The notes: generated by a model not told the origin, from the letters alone. Positions 44,674 through 54,317 are shown, counted from the first letter of the stretch. The stretch is DNA of 64,000 nt from Oceanococcus sp. HetDA_MAG_MS8 (GCA_019192445.1 JAHCMK010000003.1:527229-591228); one strand, 5' to 3'. Program-made: numbers and translations.

Positions 44674-45752
44674 GTCAGCAGAGCCAGGCCTGGGTCTGGA
44701 TCCCAGGTTTGTATGGCCCCCATGCCTTGCTCCTGATACAAGTCTATGCGCGACAGGCTGGGCAGGGCTGCGCGAGCTTTTTGCCCGATCCACTGCAATA
44801 ACTGCGGCGTGCTGGCATCGGTGAGACCGGGAAGGCGGTGCAGGGGCTGATGATCAATCTCGCGGAAAATCGGGTCGAAACAGCTTTTGACATCGCCAAA
44901 ATCCATCGCCCAACCGTAGACGGTATCCAGTGGTGCGCTGAGCTGTAGGCGTAGCTGAAAGGTATGTCCGTGCAAACGAGCCCACTGTTCTTCCGATGCC
45001 TCCGACTCCGGGAACTCCACGGCGCTGTCTAGGCTCATGTCTTTCCAAATTCGATGGCTATGACCATCGAACCCAGCGCCGCAGCTCGATGTTTCAAAGA
45101 CTTTGACGTAGCGCAGCGCAGGAAGATGCTGCTGTAGCTGAGGCCAAAACCAGGCTGCCAGCATCTCGCTAGTGGGGTTGTCTAAGCCAGGGATGTGATT
45201 GAGGCAGCGGTGTTGGACTTGATTCCTGATGGCCTCCCAAGCGGCATGCAAAGGCATGTAGGGGCAGCCATCGTCAGTGCTGACCTCAGAGACAATTTTC
45301 AGGCTAAAGCTATGCCCATGCATACGGCCACACTTGTGGCCTTCAGGAACATTGGGTAAGCGATGGGCGGCCTCGAACTGCACCCGAATCCAAGCCCATT
45401 GGCGCTTGCCGTCAAGCCGAATCAGTCCTTGCGAGGGATGGCTGCGAAGTTCAGTAATACCTGGTTGTTCTTGCAGCATCTGCTGATGTAAGTGCTGCAC
45501 TATCCCTGCATCGCTTGCCTGCGGGAATTGCTGGTCCAGGTGCGCATAGTTCAGGGGCTGGCAATAGCTGTGCCAGCGGGCTTGTTCGTCGAGCAGGGTG
45601 GTGGGTGTGGTGGCGGCGGCAGGCTGCCAGCAGCGCGCGCGGAAGTCATGTCCGTGTAAGCCCGCTGCTGGGTGCGCTGGGCCGAGCAGTGGAAGGCTGC
45701 GTGCTGCGGAAAAAATGGCTTGGCTACGGAGCCAAAGCTGCGTATCGCTCAT
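44670..45752 (-). CDS. queD: 6-carboxytetrahydropterin synthase-like protein with three tandem units
   Basis: 360 residues, three times the length of E. coli QueD (about 120). Unit 1 (about 5-105) has [10 protein letters not shown] and LHGHDF but lacks the first zinc histidine (AAR). Unit 2 (about 122-230) is closest to Que[21 protein letters not shown] with zinc ligands His130, His145, His147 and catalytic Cys141, and Glu220 (VFETSS); but the DF and DHH motifs are replaced by MPL and QHR. Unit 3 (about 236-350) lacks the AAH histidine and the cysteine but keeps LHGH (290-293), MDFGDVK and DH (330-331). The active site is thus likely assembled between units. It overlaps queC and queE by 4 bases each. 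Confidence 0.85.
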   Translation of the reverse strand: MSDTQLWLRSQAIFSAARSLPLLGPAHPAAGLHGHDFRARCWQPAAATTPTTLLDEQARWHSYCQPLNYAHLDQQFPQASDAGIVQHLHQQMLQEQPGITELRSHPSQGLIRLDGKRQWAWIRVQFEAAHRLPNVPEGHKCGRMHGHSFSLKIVSEVSTDDGCPYMPLHAAWEAIRNQVQHRCLNHIPGLDNPTSEMLAAWFWPQLQQHLPALRYVKVFETSSCGAGFDGHSHRIWKDMSLDSAVEFPESEASEEQWARLHGHTFQLRLQLSAPLDTVYGWAMDFGDVKSCFDPIFREIDHQPLHRLPGLTDASTPQLLQWIGQKARAALPSLSRIDLYQEQGMGAIQTWDPDPGLALLT

Positions 45753-46438
45753 GAGTGCAGAGCCGGGTCCGCAACGCCCGCCTGTGCGAAGCCCTGGGCG
45801 CGCAGTAGGCAGGAGTCGCAGGCGCCACATGGCTGCCGGTTGGGCCCGGGGTCGTAGCAGCTCAGGGTTTGGCCATAATCCACACCCAAGTCCAAGCCTC
45901 TACGAATAATGTCGGCTTTGCTCAGGTCTATCAGCGGTGTGTGTATCCGCAACTGCGCCCCTTCGATGCCAGCCTTGGTCGCAAGCCTCGCCATAGCCTC
46001 ATAGGCTCGGATGTATTCCGGCCTACAGTCTGGATAACCGCTGTAATCCACCGCATTCACGCCGATAAAAATGTCCTGGGCGTGCAAGACCTCTGCCCAG
46101 GCCAGAGCGAAGGACAGAAAAACCGTGTTGCGGGCGGGCACGTAGGTGATGGGAATGCCATCCTGCATGGCGTCGGCGCTGCGGTGCTTAGGTACATCGA
46201 GGTCGTCGGTGAGGGCAGAGCCGCCGAACTGGCGAAGGTCGATGTCCGCGATGACGTGCTTGGCCACGCCTAGCGTTTGGGCCACGGCTCGCGCAGCGTC
46301 GAGCTCATCGCTGTGGCGCTGGCCGTAGCGGAAGCTGAGCGCAAAAACCTCGAAGCCTTGGCTTTGGGCGAGGGCGGCTGTAGTGGCGGAATCCAATCCG
46401 CCGGACAATAAGCAAACGGCCGGACGAGCTTGGCTCAT
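45749..46438 (-). CDS. queC: 7-cyano-7-deazaguanine synthase
   Basis: 229 residues from the ATG at 46438. It uses ATP and ammonia to convert 7-carboxy-7-deazaguanine to preQ0. The PP-loop [13 protein letters not shown] is near the start, and the zinc-binding C-terminus has [17 protein letters not shown]. It is the first gene of the queC-queD-queE unit. Confidence 0.96.
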   Translation of the reverse strand: MSQARPAVCLLSGGLDSATTAALAQSQGFEVFALSFRYGQRHSDELDAARAVAQTLGVAKHVIADIDLRQFGGSALTDDLDVPKHRSADAMQDGIPITYVPARNTVFLSFALAWAEVLHAQDIFIGVNAVDYSGYPDCRPEYIRAYEAMARLATKAGIEGAQLRIHTPLIDLSKADIIRRGLDLGVDYGQTLSCYDPGPNRQPCGACDSCLLRAQGFAQAGVADPALHS

Positions 46439-46549
46439 GTGGCAAAGGTGCGGGAAACGTAGCCGTATTATCTCACGCACAGGTGCTGACTACGGAACTT
46501 GGCCCTGGCTGCTACGGTCGAGAAGAGAGTCATGACAGGAGAACCACGC

Positions 46550-47002
46550 ATGCGGAACAAGATTCTTAGCATCGCTTTGGCGAGTTTATTGCTGACGGTT
46601 GCGGGCTGTGCCAGCAGTCCAGAGGAGCAAGGAACAGATCAGGCCTGCGCTGACTGCGGCCGGGTCGTGGCGGTAGAGCCCACGCAGGGGACGCGCATCC
46701 AGCCACGCGAGCTTCCTGGTGAAGCGGTCAGTGGCCAGATATTGTCGCCAACCGCTGGGTTGAATCGGATGCCGCAGCTACAAACGCAGGGGACGCGATC
46801 GTTGCTACTGGATAACCAAGTGCCTGTGGTGGAAGTGCCAGACATGGGCCGACTCAGCCGGCGTGCGGAAATTACCTTGAATATGGATCAGGGCGGCATG
46901 CGCACCTTGATTGTGGATGATCCAGGGACTGTGCAAGTTGGTGATCGCGTACGAATCGTAGGCAGTCGCCTCTGGCCAGCGCCAGCAGCTTCGCAGCCCT
47001 AA
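46550..47002 (+). CDS. Predicted outer-membrane lipoprotein (SlyB-like C-terminus)
   Basis: 150 residues; the start at 46550 opens MRNKILSIALASLLLTVAGC, a clear lipoprotein signal. An ATG at 46532 in frame is less likely. A pair of cysteines (CADCGRVVAVEP) follows. The C-terminal EITLNMDQGGMRTLIVDDPG and VGDRVRIVGSRL resembles the small beta-barrel end of SlyB/Pcp lipoproteins, but the glycine-zipper part of that family is missing. Function unknown. It is divergent from queC. Confidence 0.7.
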   Translation: MRNKILSIALASLLLTVAGCASSPEEQGTDQACADCGRVVAVEPTQGTRIQPRELPGEAVSGQILSPTAGLNRMPQLQTQGTRSLLLDNQVPVVEVPDMGRLSRRAEITLNMDQGGMRTLIVDDPGTVQVGDRVRIVGSRLWPAPAASQP

Positions 47003-47042
47003 ACAAGGGACATCTAGACCGCAGCGCCGGTACTTGTTTGAA

Positions 47043-48017
47043 CTAGGCTCCCCACCATCGGCGTCGGCTCAGTACGGCGATTTGGCTTGCTACCAATGCC
47101 AGCATGGCACCGCACACCCACCAGAATGCTTTGGGTGTCTCGGTGCCAGGCAGGCCAGCTACATTCATCCCCAGCAATCCCGTGATAAAGCCTAAGGGCA
47201 AGAACACCGCAGTAACCAGGGCCAGTAAGTACATGTTGCGGTTCATTCGTTCCGCGGCGCGGGTATTGAGTTCCTCTTGCGTGACCATGGCGCGCTCACG
47301 CAGGGCGTCAAGATCCTCGACGAAGCGATTGAGGCGGTCCGCGGATTCACGGATGCGCCCCTTGTCCATGTCATCCAGCCAATCCGGCGGTGTTGCATAC
47401 AGGCGTTGCAACACCTCACGTTGGGGTGCCAAGAACCGGCGCAGGGCGATGGCCTGCCGGCGCCGGGTGGCGAGGGTGCTGCGCAAGTCGGGGCCGGTGC
47501 GCGTCATGAGTTCGTCTTCCACATCGTCCAAGGCGCCGGCGATGTCTTCGATGACCGGGCCCATGCGCTCGGTTAATCCCTCGATGAGTTGTGCCAACCA
47601 TTGACCAGTGGAGCGTGGCCCACCGCCACTATCGATGGCTTTGCGCATATCCATGACGGCAAGCAGCTGCGGTCCACGTAAGGAAATGATGCGTTCAGCG
47701 TTGATCCACACCCGAATGGACACCATGTCTTCAGGGTCGGCGCCAGGGTTCAGGTTCACCCCGCGCAAGATCAGCAAAAGACGTCGTTCATTAACCAGCA
47801 GTCGCGGCCGGGTTTCTTCGGCCAATAAGGCTTCGCGGTCCGCGGCGGAGACCTCTCGAGATTTGGTCAGCCAGCGTTTGGTGTCATCAGCATGCCGGTT
47901 GAGATGCAGCCACAACGGGCCTTCCGAGCTTTGCCAGTGGTTAGCTGCAGCCAAACTTTCCACGCGGCGTCCGCCGAGAACATGGGCACAAATTAATGCG
48001 TGGGGGTTGTTCGTCAT
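47043..48017 (-). CDS. CorA/ZntB-family divalent cation transporter
   Basis: 324 residues from the ATG at 48017. A large cytosolic domain with a long coiled stalk (ERAMVTQEELNTRAAERMNR) leads to two C-terminal membrane helices. The first ends with the signature GMNVAGLPG, the GxN motif of the CorA superfamily. The second is followed by SRRRWWGA at the C-terminus. Lack of extra acidic loop residues and the start HALICAHVLGG suggest the ZntB branch (zinc, proton-linked). The metal is inferred only. Confidence 0.88.
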   Translation of the reverse strand: MTNNPHALICAHVLGGRRVESLAAANHWQSSEGPLWLHLNRHADDTKRWLTKSREVSAADREALLAEETRPRLLVNERRLLLILRGVNLNPGADPEDMVSIRVWINAERIISLRGPQLLAVMDMRKAIDSGGGPRSTGQWLAQLIEGLTERMGPVIEDIAGALDDVEDELMTRTGPDLRSTLATRRRQAIALRRFLAPQREVLQRLYATPPDWLDDMDKGRIRESADRLNRFVEDLDALRERAMVTQEELNTRAAERMNRNMYLLALVTAVFLPLGFITGLLGMNVAGLPGTETPKAFWWVCGAMLALVASQIAVLSRRRWWGA

Positions 48018-48061
48018 AGATGGGCGACATTGCAAGCCATGTGCCCGCATAATAGGCGGAC

Positions 48062-48520
48062 ATGGAATCGCAAATGCAATTTCAGCCGCAGGCAGAGCTG
48101 ACAACATTGGGTTGGCGCGAGTGGGTAGAACTGCCCGACCTTGGCTTGCCGCCTATTCGCGCCAAAGTCGATACGGGTGCCCGTACATCGGCCCTGCACG
48201 CATTCTCGGTGGAGGCTTTCCAGCGTGACGGCGAGGACTGGGTCCGCTTTTCGCTGCACCCGCTGCACAAAGACGACAGCGAAGTAAGGCACTGCGAAGC
48301 CCCCTTGGTGGATCGCCGCGAGGTGAGTGACTCGGGTGGCCACCGCGAGTTACGCCCGGTCATTCGGACTCGTATGCGTGTTGGCGCGCTCGAGTTTGCC
48401 GCTGAACTCACACTGACTGATCGCGACAGCATGTCCTTTCGAATGCTACTTGGGCGTACGGCCATGAATGGTCGCTTTGTCGTGAACCCCGCAGCGTCGT
48501 TTCTCTGCGGTTCCCAATAA
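48062..48520 (+). CDS. RimB-like retropepsin-fold protease
   Basis: 152 residues. The motif [16 protein letters not shown] carries the aspartate of the retropepsin-like 'ATP-dependent zinc protease' family (RimB). [16 protein letters not shown] is the conserved C-terminal block. In Pseudomonas RimB acts with RimK to adjust glutamate tails of ribosomal protein S6. rimK follows 64 bases later on the same strand. Confidence 0.87.
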   Translation: MESQMQFQPQAELTTLGWREWVELPDLGLPPIRAKVDTGARTSALHAFSVEAFQRDGEDWVRFSLHPLHKDDSEVRHCEAPLVDRREVSDSGGHRELRPVIRTRMRVGALEFAAELTLTDRDSMSFRMLLGRTAMNGRFVVNPAASFLCGSQ

Positions 48521-48584
48521 CTTCACACTTTCAACGGCGTTACTGCATAAACATTGCGGCGCTGCTTATGCGGAGGACACAGGT

Positions 48585-49490
48585 ATGAAGATCGGTATTT
48601 TGTCGCGCAGTTCTAAGCTGTATTCCACGAGTCGTTTGGTTGAGGCGGGAAAGGAGCGTGGCCATGAAATGCATGTTATCGACCCGCTGCGCTGCTACAT
48701 GAAGATTGTGTCGCATTCGCCAGAAATTCATTTCCGCGGCAAGCTCTTAGAAGGCTTCGACGCCATCATTCCGCGTATTGGCGCCTCGGTGACCTTCTAC
48801 GGCACAGCGGTGCTGCGACAGTTTGAAATGATGGGTGTGTATCCGGTCAATGAATCGGTCGCCATTACCCGCTCCCGGGATAAGCTGCGGGCCCATCAGC
48901 TTTTGGCGCGGCGCGGTATTGGTATGCCCGTGACAGGCTTCGCCCACTCACCAGACGACACTTCTGATTTGTTGGACTTGGTCGGCGGTGGACCCACGGT
49001 GATTAAGCTGCTGGAAGGGACCCAAGGCGTCGGCGTGGTGCTGGCCGAAACCCGTAAGGCTGGGGAGTCCGTGATTGAGGCTTTCCGCGGTTTGAATGCC
49101 TACTTTTTGGTGCAGGAGTTCATCAAGGAAGCCAAAGGCGCCGACCTGCGCTGCTTCGTGATTGGTGACAAGGTCGTGGCTGCCATGCGCCGTCAAGCCA
49201 AAGACGGGGAGTTTCGCTCTAACCTGCACCGCGGCGGGAATGCCGAAAAGGTGCGCATTACCCCCGAGGAGCGCTCTACGGCTGTCCGGGCGGCACGCAT
49301 CATGGGTCTGAATGTGGCCGGCGTAGATATCTTGCGGTCTAACCATGGTCCGGTGGTGATGGAGGTGAACTCTTCGCCGGGATTAGAAGGCATCGAAACC
49401 ATTACCGGTAAAGACGTGGCCGGTATGGTCTTTGCGTTCATCGAGAAAAACGCGCGGGTAGGGCGCACTCGCACACGCGGACAAGGCTAG
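48585..49490 (+). CDS. rimK: ATP-grasp ligase RimK (ribosomal protein S6 glutamylase)
   Basis: 301 residues, ATP-grasp fold. [20 protein letters not shown] starts the N-terminal domain. [15 protein letters not shown] is the ATP-binding loop, and [16 protein letters not shown] the metal-binding end. RimK adds glutamates to the C-terminus of S6. It has a GGAGGACA ribosome site and sits between the RimB-like and deacylase genes. Confidence 0.95.
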   Translation: MKIGILSRSSKLYSTSRLVEAGKERGHEMHVIDPLRCYMKIVSHSPEIHFRGKLLEGFDAIIPRIGASVTFYGTAVLRQFEMMGVYPVNESVAITRSRDKLRAHQLLARRGIGMPVTGFAHSPDDTSDLLDLVGGGPTVIKLLEGTQGVGVVLAETRKAGESVIEAFRGLNAYFLVQEFIKEAKGADLRCFVIGDKVVAAMRRQAKDGEFRSNLHRGGNAEKVRITPEERSTAVRAARIMGLNVAGVDILRSNHGPVVMEVNSSPGLEGIETITGKDVAGMVFAFIEKNARVGRTRTRGQG

Positions 49491-49493
49491 GCC

Positions 49494-50525
49494 GTGGTTC
49501 AGATTGCCGGGCGGCAGATCGCGCCAGGAGAGCAGGTTTCGCTGGAACTCCCCTTGGCCGATTTGTACACCCATAGCGCCCTGACGATGCCGGTTCGCGT
49601 GTTGCGCGGGCGCCGTGCTGGGCCGACCATGTTTTTGAGCGCGGCTATCCATGGGGATGAGCTCAACGGTGTAGAGATCGTGCGCAGGGTTCTCCGCCAC
49701 CGCAGTTTGGCCCGGCTGCGCGGCACTCTGATCGCCGTACCCGTGGTGAATGTGCATGGCTTTGTCAGCCGTTCGCGCTATCTGCCAGATCGCCGGGACC
49801 TCAACCGCAGCTTTCCAGGAAGCACCAGCGGGTCGCTGGCTGCGCGCATGGCGCATACCTTTTTGCAGGAAGTTGTCCGTCAATGCGATTACGGCATTGA
49901 CTTGCACACCGGAGCAGTGCATCGCGGTAATTTGCCGCAGCTGCGCGCCGAATTGGCACAGCCTGGAGTTCGCGAGTTAGCCGCAGCCTTTGCCGCACCT
50001 TTGGTTCTGGATGCGCCAGCAGGTGACGGTACTCTCAGGGCCTTCACGCGGAAGGCCGGCATTCCTGTTGTAGTGTATGAGGCTGGTGAGGCGTTGCGTT
50101 TTGATGAGACCAGCATTCGCCTTGGCGTGACGGGGGTTCTGAATGCTCTGCGTGGGCTAGAGATGTTGCCTCCGGCGCGCGCGCGCAAAACCGCCCAGCG
50201 GACAGCCTTTGTGCACAACAGTCAGTGGGTGCGAGCGGGCGGTAGCGGGATACTGCGCACTCTGGCAGGTTTAGGTGAGTACGTGACGCAGGGGCAGGTA
50301 CTAGGGCGGGTGGCCGACAGCTTTGGCGACCATGAGATGTGCATAACCGCGCCGTTCTCTGGTCTGGTCATCGGTAAACTCAACCTGCCAGTGGTGTACG
50401 AAGGTGAGGCGGTCTATCACTTGGCGGAGGCAGGGCAGGCGCAGCGTTTAGCGGCTGATTGGGAGCGGGTTCAGGCCGAGGAGCCGCCGGCAGAGCAAGC
50501 AGCGCAGGAACCGCCCATTCTTTAG
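49494..50525 (+). CDS. Succinylglutamate desuccinylase/aspartoacylase-family deacylase
   Basis: 343 residues from a GTG 3 bases after rimK. Zinc carboxypeptidase-like fold: AAIHGDELNGVEI gives the HxxE metal pair and CDYGIDLHTGAVHR the third ligand and catalytic region; RDLNRSFPG binds substrate carboxylate. The C-terminal region (GIVGSGI-type beta barrel, TAPFSGLVIGKLNLP) is lipoyl-like. This gene regularly accompanies rimK, but its substrate is not established. The tail is rich in Glu, Ala and Pro. A perfect 18-bp palindrome (GCGCAGTCATGACTGCGC) overlaps and follows the stop. Confidence 0.88.
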   Translation: MVQIAGRQIAPGEQVSLELPLADLYTHSALTMPVRVLRGRRAGPTMFLSAAIHGDELNGVEIVRRVLRHRSLARLRGTLIAVPVVNVHGFVSRSRYLPDRRDLNRSFPGSTSGSLAARMAHTFLQEVVRQCDYGIDLHTGAVHRGNLPQLRAELAQPGVRELAAAFAAPLVLDAPAGDGTLRAFTRKAGIPVVVYEAGEALRFDETSIRLGVTGVLNALRGLEMLPPARARKTAQRTAFVHNSQWVRAGGSGILRTLAGLGEYVTQGQVLGRVADSFGDHEMCITAPFSGLVIGKLNLPVVYEGEAVYHLAEAGQAQRLAADWERVQAEEPPAEQAAQEPPIL

Positions 50526-50542
50526 CGCAGTCATGACTGCGC
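50525..50542. other. 18-bp perfect palindrome after the rimK cluster
   Basis: GCGCAGTCATGACTGCGC begins at the last base of the deacylase stop codon. It could fold as a hairpin ending the rimB-rimK-deacylase unit, but no T run follows; a protein site is equally possible. Confidence 0.45.
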
Positions 50543-50596
50543 GCCGTGGGCCTGTGTAGGCTAATTGGTCTGCTTGACCCTCGAGGTGCCTAGGTT

Positions 50597-52171
50597 ATGG
50601 AATCCCGCAAGCTGTTATCGCTGCCTTCAGTCCGGCTGGAGGTTGATTACTGCGAGGCGCTGCCATGTGCGCAGGACCTAGACCCCCATCAGTCGCAAAC
50701 GGTGCCGGATGCCTGTGCAAGTGTGGCGCAGCCGGAGCCGGTGACTGCCCCAGAGTTAATCGCTTGGTCTGCAGGTTGTGCCTCGGAGTTGGGATTCGCC
50801 GCGCCCGAAAGCGCTGAAGAACAGCGGCATTGGGCAAATCTGCTCAGTGGCAACGCTTTGCTTGATGGGAGCCGCCCTTACGCCATGCGGTATGGGGGGC
50901 ACCAATTCGGCAACTGGGCTGGCCAACTTGGAGATGGTCGCGTGATCAACCTCGGCGAGCTGCGTGATGCACGGGGTGCGCTGCACACCGTGCAGCTTAA
51001 AGGTGCGGGGCGGACTAATTTCTCCCGCGGGGCTGATGGACGGGCGGTACTGCGCTCCTCGTTGCGGGAGTATGTATTGAGTGAGGCGATGGCCGCGCTG
51101 GGTGTTCCGACGTCGCGCGCCTTGGCCTTGGTGAGCACTGGCGATGCGGTCGTCCGTGACATGCTTTATGACGGACACCCGGAGCCAGAGCCTGGCGCCA
51201 TTGTGACCCGCGTCGCCCCCAGTTTTGTACGAATTGGTCATTTCGAGATTCATGCGGCCAGCGGTGAAACCCAACTGCTACAACAGCTGTTGGACTACTG
51301 CCTAGAGCGCAGTCCCTTTGCCCACGGCAATGACGCGGTGGCCTGGTTTGGTCAGCTTTGCGAGGAAACCGGTCGCTTGGCGAGTATGTGGATGCAGCTG
51401 GGTTTCGTGCATGGGGTGCTCAATACAGATAACACCAGTGTGTTGGGGTTGACCATCGATTACGGTCCCTTCGGCTGGTTGGAGCCTTTTGACCCAGGAT
51501 GGACGCCCAACACCACAGATGCACATGGCCGTCGGTATGCTTTTGGTCGGCAGCCGGAAATTTTGCAATGGAACTTGGGTTGCCTAGGCTCGGCACTGAT
51601 GTCTACAGGCTTGCCCAGGGCGGCCCTCGAGCAGGCCTTGCAGCAATACTCAGCGAGCTATACCCAGCACTTTTACGCCGGGATGGGGGAAAAGTTCGGC
51701 GTAGGCCCCTTGCAAGCGCAGGATCTGGACTGGCTGCAAGAGGGCTTTGAGCTGCTGCGGTTGTTCCGGCTGGATTGGACCCGCTGGTTTTGTGCTTTAG
51801 GGGAGATTGACCCGAGCACACGGCCAGACGCGACAAAAGTCTTTACGCAGTGTAGTTATGCGTCTGAGCCTCCCACAGAGAAAAGTCTGCAGCGGGCTCA
51901 GCGGTGGTGGGACGAATATTTGCAAAGAAGACTGACAAGCTCGCAAACACCAGACCACATGCGCGCAGTGAACCCCTTTGTGGTTCCGCGGAACTGGTTG
52001 TTGGCTGAGTGCATTGAATCAGCAGAGTCTGGGGATATGCAGCCATTGGAGTCCCTGATGCGGGCTCTGTCCTCGCCATTTGACCGGCCTGATCAGGAGC
52101 ACTACATGCAAATGCGACCGGCCTGGGCGGAACACAAGCCCGGCTGCAGCATGTTGTCCTGTAGTAGCTAG
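50597..52171 (+). CDS. selO: SelO/YdiU protein adenylyltransferase
   Basis: 524 residues, pseudokinase fold that transfers AMP to protein hydroxyls. Core motifs are RYGGHQFGNWAGQLGDGR, VQLKGAGRTNFSRGADGRAV, REYVLSEAMAALGVPTSRAL and FVHGVLNTDNTSVLGLTIDY. The C-terminus ends CSMLSCSS; the cysteine third from the end is where eukaryotic SelO has selenocysteine. Links redox state to protein AMPylation in E. coli. It stands alone after the rimK cluster. Confidence 0.95.
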   Translation: MESRKLLSLPSVRLEVDYCEALPCAQDLDPHQSQTVPDACASVAQPEPVTAPELIAWSAGCASELGFAAPESAEEQRHWANLLSGNALLDGSRPYAMRYGGHQFGNWAGQLGDGRVINLGELRDARGALHTVQLKGAGRTNFSRGADGRAVLRSSLREYVLSEAMAALGVPTSRALALVSTGDAVVRDMLYDGHPEPEPGAIVTRVAPSFVRIGHFEIHAASGETQLLQQLLDYCLERSPFAHGNDAVAWFGQLCEETGRLASMWMQLGFVHGVLNTDNTSVLGLTIDYGPFGWLEPFDPGWTPNTTDAHGRRYAFGRQPEILQWNLGCLGSALMSTGLPRAALEQALQQYSASYTQHFYAGMGEKFGVGPLQAQDLDWLQEGFELLRLFRLDWTRWFCALGEIDPSTRPDATKVFTQCSYASEPPTEKSLQRAQRWWDEYLQRRLTSSQTPDHMRAVNPFVVPRNWLLAECIESAESGDMQPLESLMRALSSPFDRPDQEHYMQMRPAWAEHKPGCSMLSCSS

Positions 52172-52177
52172 ATAGAG

Positions 52178-52204
52178 GTTCGCGGGGCAACCGCTCCCGC
52201 GAAC
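52178..52204 (+). other. Hairpin after selO
   Basis: GTTCGCGGG (52178-52186) and CCCGCGAAC (52196-52204) form a perfect 9-bp stem 7 bases after the selO stop. No T run follows, so termination would need help. Confidence 0.45.
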
Positions 52205-52233
52205 TGTCTGCTGGGCGAACGATGCGGCTTTGC

Positions 52234-52881
52234 TTAGGGCGCGAAGCGGCCGCGAATCTGCGAGATGTCTGCGCGGGGGTCGAGTTCCAACACGACTGGT
52301 CTGTCGAGCACTAGTGCCCCCGCGATGCGAACTTGTGGGCCGATGCTGACTAGGATTGGGGGGCTGCTCGCATCTTTGCTGCGCAGGATCACATCACCAT
52401 GAACCAGGGTCGTTCCGCGCAGGGTCAACGGCGTATTTCGCAGTTCAATATCTCCGTGCACGGTACTGTCGCTCAGTTCCAAAGACCCATTGGCGAGTTC
52501 TACATCGCCTGCGACAGAGGTTTGAGTGAGTGTGACCCGCCCGTTCACGGACTCCACATCGTCACGAATATGAGCCCCGGCTTCCGCGTCGATATTGCCG
52601 TTGACGCTTTCAACTTCTTCGACATGGGCGTTGGGCCCGAGGTAGATATCGCCATTCACAGTTTCTACTTCACCAGCGCGCGCGCCTGCCGCAAGGTGGA
52701 TATCACCGTTGACGCTGGCGGCGTCACCATGTTCGCGCTTTGCGCTGAGGTGGAGGTCGGCATTGACGGAGTGTGCGCTATCTTCATCATGGCCATTGCC
52801 CGAGTCGGACACATCGACAATGATGCAGCCGCTCAGTGTGAGGGCGATGGCGGCGAGGGCGGTGCAGCGGGTTAGTAACAT
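52234..52881 (-). CDS. Lipoprotein with tandem VNGDI-type repeats (DUF4097-like beta structure)
   Basis: 215 residues from the ATG at 52881. The signal MLLTRCTALAAIALTLSGC gives lipidation at Cys19. The mature part is built of repeats of 18-20 residues: SVNADLHL, SVNGDIHL, TVNGDIYL, SVNGNIDA, SVNGRVTL, LANGSLEL and HGDIEL. Such regular short strands with Asn-Gly turns point to a right-handed beta-helix like DUF4097 or polymer-forming proteins. A histidine/acid-rich segment (GNGHDEDSAHS) precedes the repeats. Function unknown; a structural role at the envelope is inference. Confidence 0.75.
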   Translation of the reverse strand: MLLTRCTALAAIALTLSGCIIVDVSDSGNGHDEDSAHSVNADLHLSAKREHGDAASVNGDIHLAAGARAGEVETVNGDIYLGPNAHVEEVESVNGNIDAEAGAHIRDDVESVNGRVTLTQTSVAGDVELANGSLELSDSTVHGDIELRNTPLTLRGTTLVHGDVILRSKDASSPPILVSIGPQVRIAGALVLDRPVVLELDPRADISQIRGRFAP

Positions 52882-53047
52882 CAGGGCGGTTCCTTGTTGA
52901 GGCTCATTCGGATGCTTAGCCCATGTTGGAGCAATGCCCATGCCAGTCCCTAAGCCACTGAAAAACAAAGGATCGCTGCCCGGGCCGCCTCCTTCGCGCG
53001 GTGACAAATGCCAATGGTTGGGAATAACTCCCAGCACAATGTGGCAA

Positions 53048-53698
53048 CTAGGCCCGGAGACTCATCACCGGCCATCGTCGCTGTTGCGCGAGTTCCCGCA
53101 GCCGCGGGCATGGGTCGACCACCACCGGGTAATCCGCCTGCTTTAGTAGCGGTAGGTCATTGATAGAGTCAGAGTAAAACCAAGTCTGCTGCGGCTCACG
53201 TTCAGCCAGCCACTCTTTGAGCTTGGTGATTTTCCCAGCTTGAAAACAGGGAGTGCCCTGGATGCGGCCGGTCATTTTTTGGTTGTGATATTCAGGCTCG
53301 GTGCCAATGAGATGAAGCACCCCGAGTGCCTGCGCTATGGGGCGTGTGATGTAGGTGTTGGTCGCGGTGATGATTACGATCTCGGCGCCATTGTCCTGGT
53401 GCGTCTGCAGTAGGGCGCGGGCGCCCGGAGCCACCATCTGCGGTAGTTCATCACGGATAAAGTCTTCACGTGCCTGGTCCAGCTGCTCGGGCTCAATACG
53501 TCCCATAGCGCCCAAGGCAAATTCCGCGTAGGCGTGGATGTCTAAGGTCCCGGCCTGGTAATCCGCGTAAAACTGCTCATTGGCGCGGGCGTAGTACTCG
53601 GCATCGACAAATCCGCGTTGGACCAGATACTGGCCCCAAGCGTAGTCGCTATCGCCGGCTAGGAGGGTGTTGTCTAGGTCAAATGCGGCTAATTTCAC
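53048..53698 (-). CDS. HAD-superfamily hydrolase, IB (SerB-like) subfamily
   Basis: 216 residues. Motif I FDLDNTLLAGDSDY holds the nucleophile Asp and general acid; TATNTYITRPIA is motif II; KITKLKEWLAE gives motif III Lys; YSDSINDLPLLKQAD is motif IV. The family includes phosphoserine and related phosphatases (HAD-IB-hyp1); this one, next to rppH, is widespread but its substrate is uncertain. It is divergent from rppH by 71 bases. Confidence 0.9.
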   Translation of the reverse strand: MKLAAFDLDNTLLAGDSDYAWGQYLVQRGFVDAEYYARANEQFYADYQAGTLDIHAYAEFALGAMGRIEPEQLDQAREDFIRDELPQMVAPGARALLQTHQDNGAEIVIITATNTYITRPIAQALGVLHLIGTEPEYHNQKMTGRIQGTPCFQAGKITKLKEWLAEREPQQTWFYSDSINDLPLLKQADYPVVVDPCPRLRELAQQRRWPVMSLRA

Positions 53699-53769
53699 GC
53701 GCTGCTCTCTTGGGTCGCTGGCCAGCCTGTGGAAAAATGGGCGGCAGTAACAAATGAAAGGATCAGATC

Positions 53770-54243
53770 ATGGTCGATCTTGATGGGTTTAGGCCCAACG
53801 TCGGCATTGTGGTCATTGGGCCAGAGGACAAGTTGCTCTGGGCCAAGCGCGTCGGTCAAGACGCTTGGCAATTTCCGCAGGGAGGAATTCAAAAAGGCGA
53901 AAGCCCGGAACAAGCTTGTTTTCGGGAATTGTATGAGGAATTGGGCCTGGGTGAGGCGGATGTACAGCTCATTGGGCGGACCTCCGGCTGGCTTCGCTAC
54001 AGACTTCCCTTGCGTTACATCCGCCGAGGGAAACACCCACTGTGTATTGGCCAGAAGCAGAAGTGGTTTTTGCTACGTCTGCAAAGTAGCACCGAAGCGA
54101 TCCAGTTCGACGCCACGGGGCACCCCGAGTTTGATGGCTGGCGTTGGGTGGATTGGCAGTTGCCAGAAAAGGAGGTGGTGTTCTTTAAGCGCTCGGTGTA
54201 CCGGCGCGCCTTGAAGCAGCTGTCTCGTTACAAAGAGCGTTAG
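53770..54243 (+). CDS. rppH: RNA pyrophosphohydrolase (Nudix)
   Basis: 157 residues. The Nudix box [20 protein letters not shown] is at about 38-57, within the RppH-typical context AWQFPQGGI. It removes pyrophosphate (or phosphate) from 5'-triphosphate RNA to start decay. [13 protein letters not shown] at the end is conserved in RppH. Ribosome site AAAGGA. Confidence 0.95.
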   Translation: MVDLDGFRPNVGIVVIGPEDKLLWAKRVGQDAWQFPQGGIQKGESPEQACFRELYEELGLGEADVQLIGRTSGWLRYRLPLRYIRRGKHPLCIGQKQKWFLLRLQSSTEAIQFDATGHPEFDGWRWVDWQLPEKEVVFFKRSVYRRALKQLSRYKER

Positions 54244-54282
54244 TGCCCCGCGAGGGCTATGCAAAAAATGCCACGAGAACTA

Positions 54283-54311
54283 TTGACAATCATTCGCATT
54301 TGCATTCTACT
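54283..54311 (+). promoter_or_regulatory. bfd promoter with overlapping Fur-like site
   Basis: TTGACA (54283-54288), a 17-base spacer and TCTACT (54306-54311) make a near-consensus promoter. The spacer AATCATTCGCATTTGCAT is built of Fur-type hexamers (NATNAT). The start point would fall at about 54317-54319, on the bfd ATG at 54318. Confidence 0.65.
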
Positions 54312-54317
54312 GTGCGT

